The translations under genes were made by a program, and so were the position numbers. A stretch of 64,000 nt of DNA from Sphingomonadaceae bacterium 3R27E2-A. Its GTDB lineage: Bacteria > Pseudomonadota > Alphaproteobacteria > Sphingomonadales > Sphingomonadaceae. Where the stretch lies: positions 1-64,000 of the forward strand of contig SCNT01000010.1 in the NCBI GenBank assembly GCA_005503165.1. Reading direction: 5' to 3'. Under the pieces are notes generated by a model. The model searched no databases, was not told the origin of the DNA, and saw only the letters and a list, made by a program, of their open reading frames with translations. Below are positions 60,172 to 64,000 of this stretch, in pieces; positions within the stretch are counted from its first letter, which is position 1, and every line of letters starts with the position of its first letter.

Positions 60172-61452
60172 TCAGGCCGTGGCCGCCGACTTGTCGTCGG
60201 CATGCTTTGCGAGAACGGCTTCCGTGATCGAGTTCGGCATCGGCAGCGGACGTTCGATCCGAGAGATGATCGGCAGGATGATCAGGAAGTGCGCGAAATA
60301 ATAGATCGAGCCGAGCTGGCTGAGGATCACATAGGGCTGTTCCGCCGGGCTCTTGCCGCAATAGCCGAGGATCAGCACGTCGACGACGAGGATCCAGAAG
60401 AAGATGCGGTTGAGCGGACGATAGGTCGACGACTTCACCGGCGAGCTGTCGAGCCACGGCAGGAAGAAGAGCAGCGCAATCGCGGCGAACATCGCGATGA
60501 CGCCCCAGAGCTTCGCGTCGATCCACAGGAAGTTGAAGGTGAAGGCGCGCAGGATCGCGTAGAAGGGCCAGAAATACCATTCGGGCACGATATGCGCAGG
60601 CGTCGAGAGCGGGTTGGCGGCGATATAGTTATCGGCGTGGCCCAGGAGGTTCGGCGTGAAGAAGGTCAGCGCGGCAAACACGAACAGGAAGACGCCAAGG
60701 CCGAAACCGTCCTTCGCGGTGTAATAGGGGTGGAACGGGACGGTATCCTGCTCGTCCTTCACCTCGATGCCGGTCGGGTTCGACGAGCCCGGGATGTGCA
60801 GCGCCCAGATGTGCAGGATGATGACGCCCGCGATCACGAAGGGCAGCAGATAGTGCAGCGAGAAGAAGCGGTTGAGCGCGGCGTTGTCGGGCGCAAAACC
60901 GCCGAGCAGCCACTGGCGGATCGGCTCGCCGACCATCGGTATCGCCGAGAAGAAGCCGGTGATCACCTGCGCACCCCAGAAGCTCATCTGGCCCCACGGG
61001 AGGACATAACCCATGAAGGCGGTCGCCATCATGAGGAGGAAGATCACCACGCCGAGCAGCCACACCATTTCGCGCGGCGCCTTGTACGAACCGTAATAAA
61101 GGCCACGGAAAATATGCAGATAAACGACGATGAAGAACATGCTCGCGCCGTTCATATGCGCGTAGCGGATGAACCAGCCGGCGTTCACGTCGCGCATGAT
61201 ATGCTCGACCGAGTTGAAGGCGACGCCCGCATTGGCGGCATAGTGCATCGCCAGCACGATGCCGGTGACGATCTGGATCGCCAGCGCGGCCCCGGCGAGG
61301 ACGCCGAAGTTCCAGAAATAATTGAGGTTGCGCGGGACCGGGTAACCGGCGCCGACCGCGTTGTAGACGAGGCGCGGCAGCGGCAGCTTCTCGTCCAGCC
61401 ACTTCATCAGCGGCTGCTGCGGTTCGTAATTCTTGGCCCAGGGAAAGCTCAT
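60172..61452 (-). CDS. petB: Cytochrome b of the bc1 complex
   Basis: A 426-residue, eight-span protein. Quinol-site motif PEWY in [14 protein letters not shown]; heme-ligand histidines in spans B and D ([23 protein letters not shown]). Oxidises ubiquinol and pumps protons by the Q cycle. Starts 13 nt after the Rieske gene's stop. Confidence 0.97.
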   Translation of the reverse strand: MSFPWAKNYEPQQPLMKWLDEKLPLPRLVYNAVGAGYPVPRNLNYFWNFGVLAGAALAIQIVTGIVLAMHYAANAGVAFNSVEHIMRDVNAGWFIRYAHMNGASMFFIVVYLHIFRGLYYGSYKAPREMVWLLGVVIFLLMMATAFMGYVLPWGQMSFWGAQVITGFFSAIPMVGEPIRQWLLGGFAPDNAALNRFFSLHYLLPFVIAGVIILHIWALHIPGSSNPTGIEVKDEQDTVPFHPYYTAKDGFGLGVFLFVFAALTFFTPNLLGHADNYIAANPLSTPAHIVPEWYFWPFYAILRAFTFNFLWIDAKLWGVIAMFAAIALLFFLPWLDSSPVKSSTYRPLNRIFFWILVVDVLILGYCGKSPAEQPYVILSQLGSIYYFAHFLIILPIISRIERPLPMPNSITEAVLAKHADDKSAATA

Positions 61453-61465
61453 CTTATCTCGCTCC

Positions 61466-62023
61466 TCAGCCGATCGTCACGACGGTGTCGCTGGTGAATT
61501 CATAGGGCGGCACGACCAGGTTGGTCGGCGCCGGCCCCTTGCGGATGCGCGCCGCGGTGTCGTAGTGCGAGCCGTGGCACGGGCAGAAATAACCGCCGAA
61601 ATCGCCGCGATTCTCGCCCTCGGCGGCGCCGAGGGGAACGCAACCCAAATGGGTGCAGACCCCGAGTGTGATCAGCCAGTTTTCCTTGCCGGGCTTGGTG
61701 CGCTCGTCGATCGTCTGCGGATCGCGCAGGTCGCTCAGCGGCACCTTTTTCGCCTCGGCGATTTCCGCCGCGGTCAGGTTGCGCACGAACACCGGCTGCT
61801 TGCGCCAGCTGGTCTTGATCGCCTGGCCGGTGCCGATCGCCGAAATGTCGATCTCCGTCGACGACAGCGCGAGCACGTCGGCCGACGGATTCATCTGGTT
61901 GACCAGCGGCAGCACGACCGCGACCGCGCCGACGCCGGCGAAGCTGACCGCTGCGATATTGATGAAGTCGCGGCGGCGCACGCCATCTTCGACGACTGCG
62001 CTGAGTTCGGATTCACTGGCCAT
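61466..62023 (-). CDS. petA: Rieske iron-sulfur subunit of the bc1 complex
   Basis: A 185-residue protein with a Tat signal-anchor ([20 protein letters not shown]). The [2Fe-2S] ligands are in CTHLGC and [14 protein letters not shown] upstream of ATG. First gene of petABC; divergent from trmL across a 220-nt gap that should hold both promoters. Confidence 0.96.
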   Translation of the reverse strand: MASESELSAVVEDGVRRRDFINIAAVSFAGVGAVAVVLPLVNQMNPSADVLALSSTEIDISAIGTGQAIKTSWRKQPVFVRNLTAAEIAEAKKVPLSDLRDPQTIDERTKPGKENWLITLGVCTHLGCVPLGAAEGENRGDFGGYFCPCHGSHYDTAARIRKGPAPTNLVVPPYEFTSDTVVTIG

Positions 62024-62243
62024 TCGATTGCCCTTGCATGGCTGAACTGACAATTTTCCCCGAATTTTCGGCCGCCAGCGGCGCGCGCGCAAAATGGCGC
62101 GTCCCGGCGGCCCCTCCGGGAATTGCGGGCCTGATAGCCGCACATCCGGGGCTTGCCAACAGGCAATTTCCGCTTCTTCGACCGGACCGGGACATCGCGC
62201 CGAAGCGCTCGATTCCGCGCGCCGCGCGGGCTATGGCTGCGCC

Positions 62244-62702
62244 ATGGAAATCGCCCTGTTTCAGCCCGATATCGCGGGCAATGTCGGCACTACATTGCGC
62301 ACGGCCGCGTGCCTCGGCAGCCCTGCGCATATCATCGAGCCGTGCGGCTTTCCCTTTTCCGACGCGGCGCTGAAGCGCGCGGGCATGGATTATGCGACGC
62401 GCGCCAATGTGACGCGGCACGCCGATTGGGCGGCTTTCAAGACCTGGGCGTCTGAAGCGGGCAAGAGGATCGTACTGCTGACCACCACCGGGGCGACGCG
62501 CCTGCCCGACTTCGAGTTCGGTCAAGGCGACGTGCTGCTACTCGGCGCGGAGTCCTCGGGGGTTCCTCCCCATGTCCATGACGCCGCGGCGGCGCGGGTC
62601 GCGGTTCCGATGCACAGCGAGTTTCGCTCCTTGAATGTCGCCGTCGCGGCTGGCATCGCGCTCGCCGAGGCGCTCCGGCAGACGAAAGGCTTTTCCGCAT
62701 GA
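62244..62702 (+). CDS. trmL: tRNA (cytidine(34)-2'-O)-methyltransferase
   Basis: A 152-residue SPOUT methyltransferase, normal TrmL length. IALFQPDIAGNVGTTLRTAA, IIEPCGFPFSDAALKRAGMD, VLLLGAESSGVPPHVHD and VAVPMHSEFRSLNVAVAAGI form the knotted AdoMet site. Methylates the wobble base of Leu tRNAs. Coupled to hemF by ATGA. Confidence 0.94.
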   Translation: MEIALFQPDIAGNVGTTLRTAACLGSPAHIIEPCGFPFSDAALKRAGMDYATRANVTRHADWAAFKTWASEAGKRIVLLTTTGATRLPDFEFGQGDVLLLGAESSGVPPHVHDAAAARVAVPMHSEFRSLNVAVAAGIALAEALRQTKGFSA

Positions 62703-63559
62703 TTTCGCTCGACCCCCAGCAACAGGCTGCCCGCGACTGGTTCGAGTCGCTCCGCGACCGGATCTGCGCCGAATTCGAGGCGATCGAGGCCGAAGCGGGC
62801 AGCGGCGCGCGCTTCGCCTATACCCCTTGGGACCGCGAGGCCGAGGGGCTGGCGCCCGGCGAAGGCGGCGGCGGCGTGCGCGGCGCGATGACCGGCGCGG
62901 TGTTCGAAAAGGTCGGGGTCAATGTCTCGACCGTCGCGGGCCAGTTCGCCCCCGACTTTGCCGGGTCGATCCACGGGGCGGGCGACGACCCCAGCTTCTT
63001 CGCGACGGGGATCAGCCTCGTCGCGCACATGGCCAACCCCCATGTGCCCGCGGTGCATATGAATACGCGTTTCCTGGTCACGACGCGGCGCTGGTTCGGC
63101 GGCGGCGCCGACCTCAACCCGCCGATCCCCTATCGGGAGGATACAGAGGCTTTCCACGCCCGTTTTCGCGCCGCGTGCGCGCCCTTCGGCCCCGATGTGT
63201 ATGAACGTTATGCGAAATGGGCGGAGGATTATTTCTACATCCCGCATCGCGGCGTGCACCGCGGGGTCGGCGGCATCTTCTACGACCATCTCGAATGCGG
63301 CGACGACGCCGAGTTCGATCGCAATTTCGAGCTGACGCGCGCGGTCGGGGAGGCCTTCCTAGACATCTTCCCGCAGTTGGTGCGGCGGCGCATGGGCCTG
63401 CCCTTCACCGAGGACGAGCGCGAGCAACAATTGATCTGGCGCGGTCGCTATGCCGAGTTCAACCTCGTCTACGACCGCGGCACGCTGTTCGGGCTCAAGA
63501 CCGGCGGCAATATCGACGCGATCCTGATGAGCCTGCCGCCGCTCGCCAAGTGGCGCTGA
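62699..63559 (+). CDS. hemF: Oxygen-dependent coproporphyrinogen III oxidase
   Basis: A 286-residue enzyme of heme synthesis. VNVSTVAGQFAPDF, HMNTRFLVTTRRWFGGGADL, YFYIPHRGVHRGVGGIFYD, and EFNLVYDRGTLFGLKTGGN are HemF signatures. Decarboxylates coproporphyrinogen III with O2, fitting an aerobic respirer with the bc1 genes next door. Confidence 0.97.
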   Translation: MISLDPQQQAARDWFESLRDRICAEFEAIEAEAGSGARFAYTPWDREAEGLAPGEGGGGVRGAMTGAVFEKVGVNVSTVAGQFAPDFAGSIHGAGDDPSFFATGISLVAHMANPHVPAVHMNTRFLVTTRRWFGGGADLNPPIPYREDTEAFHARFRAACAPFGPDVYERYAKWAEDYFYIPHRGVHRGVGGIFYDHLECGDDAEFDRNFELTRAVGEAFLDIFPQLVRRRMGLPFTEDEREQQLIWRGRYAEFNLVYDRGTLFGLKTGGNIDAILMSLPPLAKWR

Positions 63560-63561
63560 AC

Positions 63562-63598
63562 AAAAAGGGCGCCCCGTTTCCGGAGCGCCCCTTTTTTT
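63562..63598. terminator. Bidirectional terminator between hemF and the membrane-protein gene
   Basis: GGGCGCCCCG / CGGAGCGCCC stem with one C-A mismatch and loop TTTC, preceded by A5 and followed by T7, so it can stop transcription from both sides. Confidence 0.88.
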
Positions 63599-63613
63599 GC
63601 CGCCGGCTGGCGA

Positions 63614-64000
63614 TCAAGCGAAAACGTCGCTCGACGACCGCGCCCCGAGCGCCCGGTAGACACCGACCGGCATCGAGAAGGACAGCATCAGGATCGGCAG
63701 ATAGATGACCGCCGCGGAAATCAGCATGGCGACGATCGCCATTCCGACCGATCCGCCCGCAAGGCCGCCAAGGATCGCGCCGAAGATCATGCCGACGACG
63801 AACCCGTACACGATCATTAGGATCGTGAAGATCAGGTAGAAGCCGACGATGATCCACTGCGACGCCTGGGTCAGTTTCCACGATTCGCTGAGCCCCGTGA
63901 TCGGGTTGCGGGTCAGGCGGTCCGCCATCACCGGACCGGCAACGATGAAGCGGCCCTGGACCCAGAGCATGAAGACGATCAGGGCAATGTACAGGATGGC
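63614..64000 (-). CDS. Membrane protein, 3' part only
   Basis: The open frame runs off the right edge, so the N-terminus is missing. 129 codons including the stop are visible, with three or four hydrophobic segments (AILYIALIVFMLWVQGRF; WIIVGFYLIFTILMIVYGFV; SVGMAIVAMLISAAVIYLPI) and a glycine-rich turn (GAILGGLAGGSVG). It ends VGVYRALGARSSSDVFA. It resembles multi-span proteins of the GDPD-membrane-domain kind, but the match is loose. Confidence 0.7.
   Translation of the reverse strand, partial: AILYIALIVFMLWVQGRFIVAGPVMADRLTRNPITGLSESWKLTQASQWIIVGFYLIFTILMIVYGFVVGMIFGAILGGLAGGSVGMAIVAMLISAAVIYLPILMLSFSMPVGVYRALGARSSSDVFA

Overview
The window is high-GC DNA from an alphaproteobacterium. The gene set (cytochrome bc1 operon with a Tat-type Rieske protein, hut genes with hutF, EipA/DUF1134 protein, TonB-dependent receptor with PiuC) points to a sphingomonad, probably Sphingopyxis or a close relative. 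The genus is an inference from gene style, not a search.

Positions 1 to about 40,586 are most of a tailed, lambda-like (siphovirus-type) prophage. Its right end is marked by the last ~52 nt of a tRNA-Val(GAC) gene followed by that tRNA's own terminator, so the phage is integrated in tRNA-Val. The left end, the integrase, the repressor and the rebuilt intact tRNA lie left of the window. From the left: two small leftward genes; a rightward early operon (0.8-10.35 kb) with a ParB-like protein, an HTH protein, an adenine/cytosine-type DNA methyltransferase, a RuvC-like nuclease, a C5-cytosine methyltransferase overlapped almost end to end by a second protein-like frame, a zinc protein, and a replication initiator with iterons and a hairpin inside it; then a late operon (10.47-35.47 kb). 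The late operon encodes terminase, gpW, portal, S49 protease, scaffold, decoration protein, capsid, head-tail proteins, tail tube, a G/GT frameshifted tail chaperone, a tape measure with an M15-type peptidase domain, tail tip, an SGNH-esterase tail spike, muramidase endolysin, holin, spanins and two further structural genes. It ends at a strong terminator. A leftward operon of about 13 small or accessory genes (35.56-40.41 kb) closes the prophage. It includes a GIY-YIG protein, a PAPS-reductase-like PP-loop protein, a DUF1643 protein and a one-domain ATP-dependent ligase; most of the rest are unrecognised.

The chromosome to the right holds: a 2,4-dienoyl-CoA-reductase-like SDR and a divergent alpha/beta hydrolase; an iron region (42.4-49.5 kb) with a TonB, a catecholate-siderophore-type TonB-dependent receptor, piuC, and an opposing operon PepSY - DUF2271 - DUF4198 - apbE. 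The receptor and the PepSY operon both have the same 11-bp Fur-like core upstream. The PepSY set looks like an ApbE-flavinylated extracytosolic electron-transfer chain, probably for ferric-siderophore reduction.

Next is a complete histidine-degradation locus: hutI-hutH-hutG-hutU leftward, divergent from hutF-hutC, with a perfect 20-bp palindrome between them that is a good HutC operator candidate. The end of the window carries an exonuclease, tRNA-Ser(GCT), an EipA-like envelope protein, an intergenic inverted repeat, apt, the bc1 operon (petA-petB-petC, read leftward), trmL-hemF, and the 3' part of a membrane-protein gene cut by the window edge.
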